From assembly GCF_000389965.1 (NCBI RefSeq), contig NC_021191.1, positions 1,117,501 to 1,181,500 of the forward strand: DNA of 64,000 bases, read 5' to 3'. Positions 52,201-59,799 of the stretch are shown here, piece by piece. The notes below the pieces were generated by a model that did not search any database, was not told the DNA's origin, and saw only the letters and a program-made list of their open reading frames with translations. The stretch comes from Actinoplanes sp. N902-109 (GTDB lineage: Bacteria; Actinomycetota; Actinomycetes; Mycobacteriales; Micromonosporaceae). The translations under genes were made by a program, and so were the position numbers. The number at the start of each line of letters is the position of its first letter. Position 1 is the stretch's first letter.

Positions 52201-53207
52201 TGCTCGGTCGCGTCCAGGTCACCGAAGTCGGCGGTCCGCAGCGTGCCGCAGCCGATCGGCCGGGTCACCCGGACCAGGCCGAGGTGGTAGTCGGTGGCCG
52301 AGCCGTACCCCTCGTACAGGAAGAACTGGTAAGGCCCGGTGCCGCTGAGCGTGCAGCCGACCGCGTTGCTGAACTGGCAGGACCGTTCGCCGGCCGCGTT
52401 GACGACGGTGCCCAGCAGCCAGGAGCCGGCGCCGGTCAGCTCGCCCTTCAGCTCGTCGCCCGCCCGGCCGTCGAAGCGGTAGCAGTCACCCGGCGAACCC
52501 GCCGGCAGCGACCCGTCGAGCCCGGGACCGTCGAGCGCGAAGAAGCTCTCGTCGAGGGTCTTGCAGGACGACGGCGTCGACCACGAGTCGGCGCCCAGGA
52601 CGTAGTGCGCCCGGTCGTCGTCGAAATACAGCGTCACGGTGAACGTGTAGACACCGGCGACCGGAGCCTCGCACCAGTCGAGCTGCCCGCCGATGGAGCA
52701 GTCCGGCGTGCCCTCCGGGCCGCTGAACGAGATCACCGCGCCGGCGCTGTCGCCCTGCTGGTGCCACTGCACCTGGAGGCGGTCGTTGTCCACCGTGGTG
52801 CGTACCGAGTAGACGTGTTTCTCCGTGCCGCTGATGTCGCAGGAGACCACATCGCCGAGCGCCAGCTCGCCGCCGCATCCAGCCGCGGCTGCCTTGGGCG
52901 CAGCGGCCTTGGGCGTGGCAGCAGCCGACGGTTTCGCAGCGGAAGGAGACGGCGTCGCGGCCGGAGAAGGCGTCGCAGCCGAAGGAGACGGCGTCGCGGC
53001 TGGAGACGGGGTCGCGGAAGGAGCCGGGGTCGCGGAAGGGAACCGCGCCGAGGACGAGGCCGGCGACGGTGTGGACGGCGATGTGGACGCTGCCGGGGCG
53101 ACGGCCGAGGGCGCGGGCGCAGGCCCCGCCCAGGCCGCCTGCGGTGTGGCCGGCAGCACCGCCAGAAGGGTCAGAATCGCTGCGCGGGCAGCGTGAAACG
53201 GTCGCAT
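49212..53207 (-). CDS. Giant secreted protein with nine Cys-containing beta-repeats and two Ig-like repeats
   Basis: The 1331-residue protein has a signal peptide (AAILTLLAVLPATPQAAWAG), a ~80-residue Ser/Pro/Ala/Thr linker made of TPSPAA-like repeats, and nine tandem domains of about 90-115 residues. Each begins with C-x-(L/T) and carries one Cys in a (C)YR(F/L)-type strand, a second in a D-x-x-G-x-x-x-C strand and a third in a C-x-(L/V)-x-x-G hairpin, resembling bacterial pre-peptidase C-terminal (PPC) folds. After about residue 1060 comes an IPT-like domain (SFTPASATVGGKTTITVRGTAL) and then two ~85-residue Ig-like repeats (APSISGTVRVGSKVTA; APAITGTAKKNATVKV). No catalytic domain is present. 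It may be an adhesion or surface-coat protein. GGGGAGG precedes the ATG. The function is not known. Confidence 0.82.
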   Translation of the reverse strand: MRPFHAARAAILTLLAVLPATPQAAWAGPAPAPSAVAPAASTSPSTPSPASSSARFPSATPAPSATPSPAATPSPSAATPSPAATPSPSAAKPSAAATPKAAAPKAAAAGCGGELALGDVVSCDISGTEKHVYSVRTTVDNDRLQVQWHQQGDSAGAVISFSGPEGTPDCSIGGQLDWCEAPVAGVYTFTVTLYFDDDRAHYVLGADSWSTPSSCKTLDESFFALDGPGLDGSLPAGSPGDCYRFDGRAGDELKGELTGAGSWLLGTVVNAAGERSCQFSNAVGCTLSGTGPYQFFLYEGYGSATDYHLGLVRVTRPIGCGTLRTADFGDLDATEHATGTLGPNRIACRTFTSTAGQHIVQIENTNSAYWSIRDAANAEVCSKWGSGIWCLLPADGTYTLLVENTESWGEVQFDIAVTSLTGNAGCADRTGTSWAEPATQVKLNSSLALACLPFEATPGERVEAKATPGYGWITDDTGTRICPDYDPDGCVLPGSGPYRLLAWYSAYGDPEIGMEVRSLTTPTGCPTLAPGSFGTAPTGLSTIRCRALTVPAAGSYLVRAVTEDNYERSARIYDPAGARVACDTFCTLAAGQHTLVVDDSSAFAVTFVPASAPGCATATDQGATAAGVAGTFAGAGQVDCYRLPTAAGATVSTLLPTNATAAAYPDVSYVDATGRSACYSGSSACQLTGQAPFRVLVSAREDYPTGAYQLGFQRTDGLTGCAAFPAGQLGSTTGATVSFTADRWATCLAIPAGQHATQELVAFTQTAGSGKARLSVYDNSTGATACYNSLGVTSAYLTCTLTAGHAYSAVVVGGTAPATYRVTRRDATPAGAKCSAAGATTIGSKGATGSITARDDLRCYRITAATTDSYFVGVRSHDESVHFWITDATGKQLDCIGYYMPCRVSGSTGYQVFLAGVGDTLPAAYELDTWKVASAAGLPAECPAVASAAYGFGPLEGVLDSAKPAVCLQIQARSSDTYLVATTNTEGGEDLPQPFLLSGSGTIRNCDLTTGGRQCYVNAPDGKALFIMWGGWELGRYPFRAEATCNNWGGICAGARYTATSFTPASATVGGKTTITVRGTALNAEDVVRLSANGQPAITAKTRSVSADRTTLTAEADLTTAAAGARTVTVTPGAIEADPVTLPSTLTLTLPALKSTKAPSISGTVRVGSKVTANVGSWTPAATSYTYKWMANGTAISGATGSAYPVGAAVAGKKLTVVITAKRSGHPSGTGTSAAVTVAKGTAPKATKAPAITGTAKKNATVKVAAGTWSLKPDSYAYQWRLNGVAIKGATKSSLKVTASMAGKKLTVMVTAKRAGYTDGTATTKAVTVKK

Positions 53208-53272
53208 GAAGCCTCCCCGTGAGCCTCGCGATCACGAGGCACGAAGAGGATCGCACCGGGGTGTGTCCTTTT

Positions 53273-53312
53273 CCGGAGCACCGCCCAAACTGTGGGACAG
53301 GCGGTGCTCCGG
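53273..53312 (-). terminator. Terminator after ppc
   Basis: A perfect 13-bp stem (CCGGAGCACCGCC, 53273-53285; partner 53300-53312) has a 14-base loop. It lies 18 bases past the ppc stop, between ppc and the giant secreted protein gene, both on the minus strand. Confidence 0.8.
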
Positions 53313-53329
53313 ATCTGGGAAGCGGCAGA

Positions 53330-56125
53330 TCAGCCCGTGTTGCGCATGCCGGCGGCGATGCCGTTCACGGTGGTGAGCAACGCCCGCTCGAGCGCCGTGG
53401 AGTCCGACGGCGCGCGCCGGCTGCCCGGCACCGTGGCCAGCTGCCGGTCAGCCTCGGCCAGGTCGCGGTACTGCCGCAGCAGGGCGACCTGCAGGTGGTG
53501 CAACGGCTCCAGGTAGGTGTCGCGGACGCCCAGGGTGCGGGACAGCTCCGGCTGGGCCGACAGCAGCTTCTCGTTGCCGGTGATCGCGAGGACCTGCTCG
53601 ACCGTCTTGGCGTACTCCTGCTCGATCGTGGTGAAGATCGGCTGCAGCGGCGCCGGGACCAGGGTCTCGACGTAGCGCCGGGCGATCGTCAGGTCGGTCT
53701 TGGTCAGCATCATCTCCACGTTGGAGATGAACGTGCGGAAGAACTGCCAGTTGGCGTACATCTCGTGCAGCACCTCGGCGTTGCCCGCCTCGCGGACCGC
53801 GACCAGGCCGGTGCCGACGCCGAACCAGCCGGGCACGATCTGCCGGGTCTGGGTCCAGCCGAAGACCCACGGGATGGCCCGCAGGCCGCCCAGGCCGGCC
53901 TCGGTGTTGGGCCGCTTGGCCGGGCGCGAGCCGATGTTGAGCGCGCCGAGCAGCTCGGTCGGGGTCGCCGCCCAGAAGTACGCCGGCAGGTCCGGGTTTT
54001 CCACCAGCGCCCGGTACTGCTTGAAAGCGGCGGCCGAGGCCGTGTCCATCGCCTTGTCCCAGCGGGCCAGCGAGGTGGCGTCCACCGACGGCTCGGTGTG
54101 CAGCAGGGTCGCCTGCAGCACCGCCGCGACGGTCAGCTCCAGGTTCTCCCGGGCCAGGGCGGGCAGCGTGTACTTGTCCGAGATGACCTCGCCCTGCTCG
54201 GTGACCTTGATGGCGCCGTCGAGCGTGCCGTAGGGCTGGGCCAGGATTGCCTCGTGGGTGGGGCCGCCACCACGGCCGACCGTGCCACCGCGGCCGTGGA
54301 ACAGCCGCAGCCGCACGCCGTGCCGGGCCGCCACGTCACGCAGCGCGCGCTGCGCCTTGTGGATCGACCACTGGCTGGTGGTGATGCCGCCCTCCTTGTT
54401 GCTGTCGGAGTAGCCGAGCATGACCTCCTGCAGGTCACCGCGCGCCTTCACGATCGCCCGGTAGGCCGGCAGCGACAGCATCTCGTCCAGCAGGTCGCCG
54501 CCCGCGTCCAGCTCGGCCGGGGTCTCCAGCAGCGGCACGATGCCGATCTGGGCCCGCTCCGAGCGGATGTCGATCAGGCCGGCCTCGCGGGCCAGCACCG
54601 CCGCGGCCAGCACGTCGTCCACCCCGAGGGTCATCGAGATGATGTACGACTCGACCACCTCGGCGCCGAACCGCTCCTGCGAGTGCCGGATGGTGTGGAA
54701 CACGTCGAACGTCTTGCGCGCGGACTCGGTCAGCGGCGTGTCCGCGGAGGACAGCGGGCGGCTGCCGGAGAGCTCGGTGGAGAGCAGCTTGGTGCGCTCC
54801 TCGCGGCTCAGGGTGGTGTAGTCGTCGACCTCGCCGACCTGCGCGTACATCTGCGCGAGCACCTCGTGGTGCTTCTCCGCGTGTTCGCGGACGTCCAGGG
54901 TGGCCAGCTGGAGGCCGAACGCGGACACCGTACGGACCGCCGACGCCACCGTGCCCACCGCGGTCAGCTGCCCGGAGTTGCGGGCGAGCGACGCCCGCAG
55001 CAGTTCCAGATCGGCGATGAGCTCGTCGGAGCCGAGGTAGTCGCGGCCCGGCACGTGCGGGGTGCCGCTGCGCAGGCGCTCGCGGGTGTTGGCCAGCTTG
55101 GCCTTCACGCAGCGCACCTTGAGGCGGTAGGGCTCCTCGGCGTTCACCCGGCGGAACCGGGGCGCCACCTCGGGCAGGGCCTCCAGATCCTTGGCCAGGC
55201 TGGCGGACAGGTCGAGGGAGACCCCGCGCAGCCGGCGGGACACCGACAGCTCGTCGATGAGCGCGTCCATCGCGGCCTCGGTGGCCTGGATGCCGTGCTC
55301 GTGCTGGATCATCAGCACGTCGCGGGTGACCGCCGGGGTGACGAACGGGTTGCCGTCGCGGTCGCCACCGATCCACGAGCCGAACGACAGCGGCCGGGCG
55401 GTCGGCGCGGTCTCCACCCCGAGCTGGCGCAGCGTGTCCGCCAGATCGTCGAGCACCTGCGGCGCGGCCTCGGCGTAGAGGTCCTTGAGGTAGTAGACGG
55501 CGTTGCGCGCCTCGTCGGTCGGGTCCGGCCGGTCCAGCCGCAGCTCGTCGGTCTGCCACAGCAGGTCGATCAGCTCGGCGAAGCGCCGGGTCGACGCGGT
55601 GGTGTCCGAGGCGCCGAACAGGATGGCCGCGCTGGCCTCGGCGTCCAGGCTGTCGGCGAGCTTGCGCAGCTTGGACAGGATCGAGCGGCGCGAGGCCTCG
55701 GTGGGGTGCGCGGTGAAGACCGGGCGCACGGCGAGCCGGCGGGCGGCCGCGGCGATCTCGTCGGCGGGCACCCCCTTCTCGGCGATCAGCTTGGCGGCCT
55801 GGTCCAGCCAGCCACCGTCGCGGGCCCGGCGGCGGCGCAGGTCGCGGGCGCGGTGCACCTGCTCGGTGATGTTGGCCAGGTGGAAGTACGTGGAGAACGC
55901 CCGGGCCAGCTTGGTGCCGGTGGTGACGTCCATGGCGGCGAGCCGTCCGGCGGCGGCCGGCACGTCCGTGCGCACCAGCGCGCGGATCTCCTCGACCAGG
56001 TCGAGCAGCGGCTTGCCCTCCTGCCTGGCGAGGGTCTGGCCGAGCAGCGTGCCGATGCGGCGGATGTCCGCGCGCAGGGCTGCGTCGGGCCCGTCGGGAT
56101 CGAGGTGGCCGTGCTGATCTGTCAC
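53330..56125 (-). CDS. ppc: Phosphoenolpyruvate carboxylase
   Basis: The 931-residue enzyme carboxylates PEP to oxaloacetate, refilling the citric acid cycle. The catalytic motifs are FTAHPTEASRR (137-147, with the active-site His140), LGYSDSNKEGG and FHGRGGTVGRGGGPTHEAI, with the C-terminal RNTG that binds the allosteric effector. The length is usual. The start is GTG at 56125. It is a single-gene unit with its own terminator, and is divergent from the lysyl-oxidase-like gene across 168 bases. With icd and sucCD it adds to the central-carbon genes in this window, though they are not one operon. Confidence 0.96.
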   Translation of the reverse strand: MTDQHGHLDPDGPDAALRADIRRIGTLLGQTLARQEGKPLLDLVEEIRALVRTDVPAAAGRLAAMDVTTGTKLARAFSTYFHLANITEQVHRARDLRRRRARDGGWLDQAAKLIAEKGVPADEIAAAARRLAVRPVFTAHPTEASRRSILSKLRKLADSLDAEASAAILFGASDTTASTRRFAELIDLLWQTDELRLDRPDPTDEARNAVYYLKDLYAEAAPQVLDDLADTLRQLGVETAPTARPLSFGSWIGGDRDGNPFVTPAVTRDVLMIQHEHGIQATEAAMDALIDELSVSRRLRGVSLDLSASLAKDLEALPEVAPRFRRVNAEEPYRLKVRCVKAKLANTRERLRSGTPHVPGRDYLGSDELIADLELLRASLARNSGQLTAVGTVASAVRTVSAFGLQLATLDVREHAEKHHEVLAQMYAQVGEVDDYTTLSREERTKLLSTELSGSRPLSSADTPLTESARKTFDVFHTIRHSQERFGAEVVESYIISMTLGVDDVLAAAVLAREAGLIDIRSERAQIGIVPLLETPAELDAGGDLLDEMLSLPAYRAIVKARGDLQEVMLGYSDSNKEGGITTSQWSIHKAQRALRDVAARHGVRLRLFHGRGGTVGRGGGPTHEAILAQPYGTLDGAIKVTEQGEVISDKYTLPALARENLELTVAAVLQATLLHTEPSVDATSLARWDKAMDTASAAAFKQYRALVENPDLPAYFWAATPTELLGALNIGSRPAKRPNTEAGLGGLRAIPWVFGWTQTRQIVPGWFGVGTGLVAVREAGNAEVLHEMYANWQFFRTFISNVEMMLTKTDLTIARRYVETLVPAPLQPIFTTIEQEYAKTVEQVLAITGNEKLLSAQPELSRTLGVRDTYLEPLHHLQVALLRQYRDLAEADRQLATVPGSRRAPSDSTALERALLTTVNGIAAGMRNTG

Positions 56126-56293
56126 TGGGGCGCTCCTTTGCCTTCAGGTGCTCCAGGACGGCGCTGTCCCGACCTCGCGATCGTATCGGTACGGCACCTC
56201 GCGGGCGTGATTTGAGGTAAGTCTCATAGCTCCTTACGTCGGTTTCACACGTTTCCGGTTTACCTGGGCGACACAGAACACCAGGGAGGAAAT

Positions 56294-57838
56294 GTGTCAA
56301 GAAGGACGAAGGCTCTCACCGCGGGCGTGGCGACTGCCGCCCTCGCCCTTACCGGAGTGGGAGTCGGTGTGGCCAACGCGGCCACCGACCCGGCCCCGCT
56401 GGCCTTCACGCTGGCCACCCCCAACGTGACGGCCGAGCGGTACACCTGGGACGGGCAGGCTTACCTGTACCTCGACCTGGGCGTACACGTGATCGCGGGC
56501 AAGGACCCGTTCGAGATCCGGGCCACCCGCAAGTCCTACGCGGACCCGATCGTGGCCAAGCAGATCATCGGCAAGAAGTCCGTCACCCTGCCCGCCGGGA
56601 TGGTCACCGGCTGGGGCGGTCTCAAGGACTTCACCACCGTGTCGCTCAAGGACGGGTCCGGCGCGGAGGTCAAGACCTACACGACCGACTTCTGCCCCAA
56701 CTCGTACGACTCGGTGCGTACCCGCCGCGACGCCCCGGCCGAGACCCCGTACCCCCAGGGCTGTTCCGGCGAGAACCCGTTCAACCTGGGCGCGGTGTGG
56801 GGCATCCAGGCCGGGTGGAACGCCACGACCGACAGCATGCCGCGCAGCGACGACTTCGACCTGCCGGCCGGCAAGTACACCGCGACGGTGACGCTGAACC
56901 AGAAGTACCGGGACTACTTCAAGATCTCCGCCGCCGACGCCACCCAGACGATCAACCTGACCGTGGTGGACGTCGCCGAGGACGAGAAGGGCGCCACCGT
57001 GGCGGCGGCCCAGGTCAAGGCGGCCAAGCTGGGCGCCGACCCGGACCCGCAGGTCGCCGTGGCCGAGCACGGAGAGCACGGCGGTCAGGGCATCGCCTAC
57101 CAGCCCAGCCTGCGCCCGCCGGCGAAGGCGCCCAAGGCGGTCAAGGCCACGAGCCTGGCCAAGGGCCCGCGCCCGGACCTGCGCTCGCTGCCCGCCTGGG
57201 GCATCTCGCTGTCGCAGGACGGCGACAAGTCGTACGTCAACTTCGGCGCCACGGTCTGGAACGCCGGCACGTCGCCGCTGCTGGTGGACGGCTTCCGGCG
57301 GACCGGCACCGAGCTGATGGACGCCTACCAGTACTTCTTCGACGCCAAGGGCAACCAGGTCGGCTCGTCCGAGGCGGGCACCATGGAGTGGGACCCGCGC
57401 GAGGGGCACCGGCACTGGCACTTCACCGACTTCGCGCAGTACAACCTGCTCGCCGCGGACAAGAAGCTGGCGGTGCGCAGCGGCAAGGAGGCGTTCTGCC
57501 TCGCCAACACCGACGCCGTGGACTACACGATCGCCGATGCGAAGTGGCGCCCGGACAACACCGACCTGTCCACGTCCTGCGGCCAGAACACTGCGGTGGC
57601 GGTGCGTGAGGTGCTCGACATCGGCAACGGCGACACCTACAGCCAGGCCCGCCCGGGCCAGTCGTTCGAGGTCACGGACCTGCCCAACGGCACGTATTAC
57701 ATCGAGGTCAAGGCCAACCCGGCCAACAAGCTGACCGAGCTGAGCACGACCAACAACACCGCGCTGCGGGAGATCCACCTCGGTGGTACGCCGACCGAGC
57801 GCACCCTCGAGGTGCCGTCGGTCAACGGCCTGGACTGA
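56294..57838 (+). CDS. Secreted lysyl-oxidase-like protein
   Basis: The 514-residue protein has a signal peptide (TKALTAGVATAALALTGVGVGVANA). The N-terminal ~270 residues are a beta-rich part of unknown family. The C-terminal third matches the lysyl oxidase catalytic domain: RPDLRSLPAWGIS, then EGHRHWHFTDFAQYNLL with the three copper-ligand His (372, 374, 376), KEAFCLANTDAVDYTI, a Cys-Gly-Gln (STSCGQNTAVA) and LPNGTYYIEVKANPANKLTELSTTNN. In animals this copper enzyme oxidises peptidyl lysines for cross-linking; bacterial members are little studied. I see the copper site, but I have not identified with certainty the Lys and Tyr that make the quinone cofactor. The GTG start follows GGGAGG. Confidence 0.86.
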   Translation: MSRRTKALTAGVATAALALTGVGVGVANAATDPAPLAFTLATPNVTAERYTWDGQAYLYLDLGVHVIAGKDPFEIRATRKSYADPIVAKQIIGKKSVTLPAGMVTGWGGLKDFTTVSLKDGSGAEVKTYTTDFCPNSYDSVRTRRDAPAETPYPQGCSGENPFNLGAVWGIQAGWNATTDSMPRSDDFDLPAGKYTATVTLNQKYRDYFKISAADATQTINLTVVDVAEDEKGATVAAAQVKAAKLGADPDPQVAVAEHGEHGGQGIAYQPSLRPPAKAPKAVKATSLAKGPRPDLRSLPAWGISLSQDGDKSYVNFGATVWNAGTSPLLVDGFRRTGTELMDAYQYFFDAKGNQVGSSEAGTMEWDPREGHRHWHFTDFAQYNLLAADKKLAVRSGKEAFCLANTDAVDYTIADAKWRPDNTDLSTSCGQNTAVAVREVLDIGNGDTYSQARPGQSFEVTDLPNGTYYIEVKANPANKLTELSTTNNTALREIHLGGTPTERTLEVPSVNGLD

Positions 57839-57847
57839 GCTGCCGGC

Positions 57848-59605
57848 TCAGGCCGTGACCGGCACCGCCGGGCGGACCGCCGGACGGAACCCGTTCTGTT
57901 CCGGCACCCGCCCGGCGGCGGGCGCGAACCGTAGCTGGGCCGGTGTCGCCGCGGGCCGGGCCTTGGTGACGAAGGCGTGCCGGGCGGCCGCGAAACCGCT
58001 CCGGTCGCCGAACATGTCGCTGCTCGTCTCGGCGAGCTCGCGGGTCTCGTAGACGTCGAGCGGCACCCGTTCGCCGGCCAGCCGGCGCGCCTTGGCCCCC
58101 TGCACCCGGCCCGCCTCCCGGGCGTGGGCGTGCCGCACCGCCAGCGCGGTGAGCCATTCCGCATACGCCTCGGGGTGGCGCGGCCCCACCTCGTCGACCA
58201 GCCCGAGCGAGCGGGCCTGCTGCGCGTCGACCGGCAGCTTGTCGTCGATGAGGCGTTGCGCCGTGGCCGCGCCGACGCGCCGGGGCAGGGTGAAGGTGTG
58301 CAGCTCCGAGCCGTACAGGCCGATGTCGTAGTACGGGTTGAGCACGATGCCCTCGCGCGCCGCGACGATGTCCGCGCCCAGCCCGAGCATCGCGCCACCG
58401 GCGCCCGCGTTGCCGGCGTACGCGCAGATCACCACCTGCCGCGTACAGGTGATGACCGCACGGCAGATCTCGTTGATCGCCTTGATGTTCGCCCACGCGG
58501 AGGTGGCCGGGTCCGTGGCCGCCTCGATGACGTTGAGGTGGATGCCGTTGCTGAACGCGTCGGTGCCGCCGCGCAGCACCAGCACGCGGGTGTCTTGACC
58601 GGCGGCGTGCCGGAACGCGGCCAGCAGCCGCCGGCAGTGCCCGGCCGACATCGCGCCGTTGTAGAAGTCGAACGCCAGCCAGCCGATCGCCCCGGTCCGC
58701 CGGTACCGGATCTGCCGGTACGACGGTCCCTCCGGCTCGGTGCCGACCGGCAGCGGGGAATGGGGTACGTCGCGCAGCCGGGCGCCGAGCAGCGTGGTGG
58801 CCGGCAGCTTGACCGGGTGGCCGGCGCCTGATGCGTCGCGCAGGTGACCCAGCCAGACGCTGCTGTCGCCGGCCGCCACCAGCACCGCGCCCTGCCGCCG
58901 GGCGAGCAGCGTGCCGGGCCGGGCACCGCGGGACAGCCCCGGGTGCGCGTCGTAGGCGAACACGTCCAGCCCGGCGAGCCGGGTGCGTACCCCGGGGAAT
59001 CCGTCCGCGGCCCGGATCCGGCGGATGATCTGCTCGGCCGGGGCGGACCAGTCGAACGCGCGGTCCGCCTGCGTCATCGCCGGCCGGGGCCGGGCCCCCC
59101 GCACCGCCACGGTCAGCTCGGCCGCGGGCACCGGCTCGAACCCGGGATCGGCGGCCTTGGCCAGCACCTCGGCGACGCATTCCAGGGCCGCGTCCGCGAC
59201 CGGGCCGGCGTAGAGCGACGACTTGCGCGGCGGGGCCGGCGGCATCGGGAAGGTGCGGGCGGCCCAGACCGGGCCCGCGTCCCGCTCCTCGACCGCCTGC
59301 AGCGCGGTGACGCCCCAGGACCCGGCGCTGTCGCTGATCGCCCAGTCCAGCGAGGACGGGCCGCGGTCGCCGACCGGACCGGGGTGGATGATCACCGTCC
59401 GGACGTGCCGCCAGATCTCGGCCGGCACCCGCTCCTTGAGGAACGGGCAGAGGATCAGGTCCGGCCGGGCGCTGCGGACGGCCCCCACCATGGCGTCGGG
59501 GTGCGTCGCCAGCTGCACGCCGACGTGGTGTCCCTGCTCACGCAGCGCGCACCAGACCCGCTGGGTCAGCCCGTTGAACGCCGACACGAGCAGAAGAACC
59601 CGCAC
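57848..59605 (-). CDS. hoxX: HoxX-like protein: formyltransferase-crotonase fusion (CO synthesis for hydrogenase)
   Basis: The 585-residue protein has an N-terminal Fmt/PurN-like formyl-THF domain (MRVLLLVSAFNGLTQRVWCALREQGH; the formyl-handling HPGPVGDRGPSSLDWAI) and a C-terminal enoyl-CoA hydratase/isomerase-like domain (VLRGGTDAFSNGIHLNVIEAA; YAGNAGAGGAMLGLGADIVAAREGIVLNPYYDIGLYGSELHTF). This order is HoxX, which in aerobic hydrogen oxidisers makes the CO ligand of [NiFe]-hydrogenase from formyl-THF. No hydrogenase or hyp gene is in the window, so it is isolated here. The start is GTG at 59605, with GGGGGAGG ahead; the frame is open upstream without family features. Convergent with the lysyl-oxidase-like gene, nine bases apart. 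Confidence 0.88.
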   Translation of the reverse strand: MRVLLLVSAFNGLTQRVWCALREQGHHVGVQLATHPDAMVGAVRSARPDLILCPFLKERVPAEIWRHVRTVIIHPGPVGDRGPSSLDWAISDSAGSWGVTALQAVEERDAGPVWAARTFPMPPAPPRKSSLYAGPVADAALECVAEVLAKAADPGFEPVPAAELTVAVRGARPRPAMTQADRAFDWSAPAEQIIRRIRAADGFPGVRTRLAGLDVFAYDAHPGLSRGARPGTLLARRQGAVLVAAGDSSVWLGHLRDASGAGHPVKLPATTLLGARLRDVPHSPLPVGTEPEGPSYRQIRYRRTGAIGWLAFDFYNGAMSAGHCRRLLAAFRHAAGQDTRVLVLRGGTDAFSNGIHLNVIEAATDPATSAWANIKAINEICRAVITCTRQVVICAYAGNAGAGGAMLGLGADIVAAREGIVLNPYYDIGLYGSELHTFTLPRRVGAATAQRLIDDKLPVDAQQARSLGLVDEVGPRHPEAYAEWLTALAVRHAHAREAGRVQGAKARRLAGERVPLDVYETRELAETSSDMFGDRSGFAAARHAFVTKARPAATPAQLRFAPAAGRVPEQNGFRPAVRPAVPVTA

Positions 59606-59799
59606 ATCGCCTCCCCCGACACATCCGGACGACCCGGAGCTATCGGGCAGTCTCGCCGTCCCGTTCCAGTTATGTCGGACATGGTGTGCGTTACCGGCTC
59701 GTCGACCCGGTGGCCCGGCGCGGCGGACTAAGCTGGACCGGCACCCCCCGTCCAACTGACGCCGGGGTTTTTCGATGTGCCTGCGGGGAGTGTCTTTTC

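Noticed and set aside
49182..56215. Long plus-strand frames (1346 and 998 codons) antisense to the giant secreted protein and ppc
   Set aside because: Both lie exactly over minus-strand genes with clear domains, and their translations are Arg/Gly/Val-rich without motifs.
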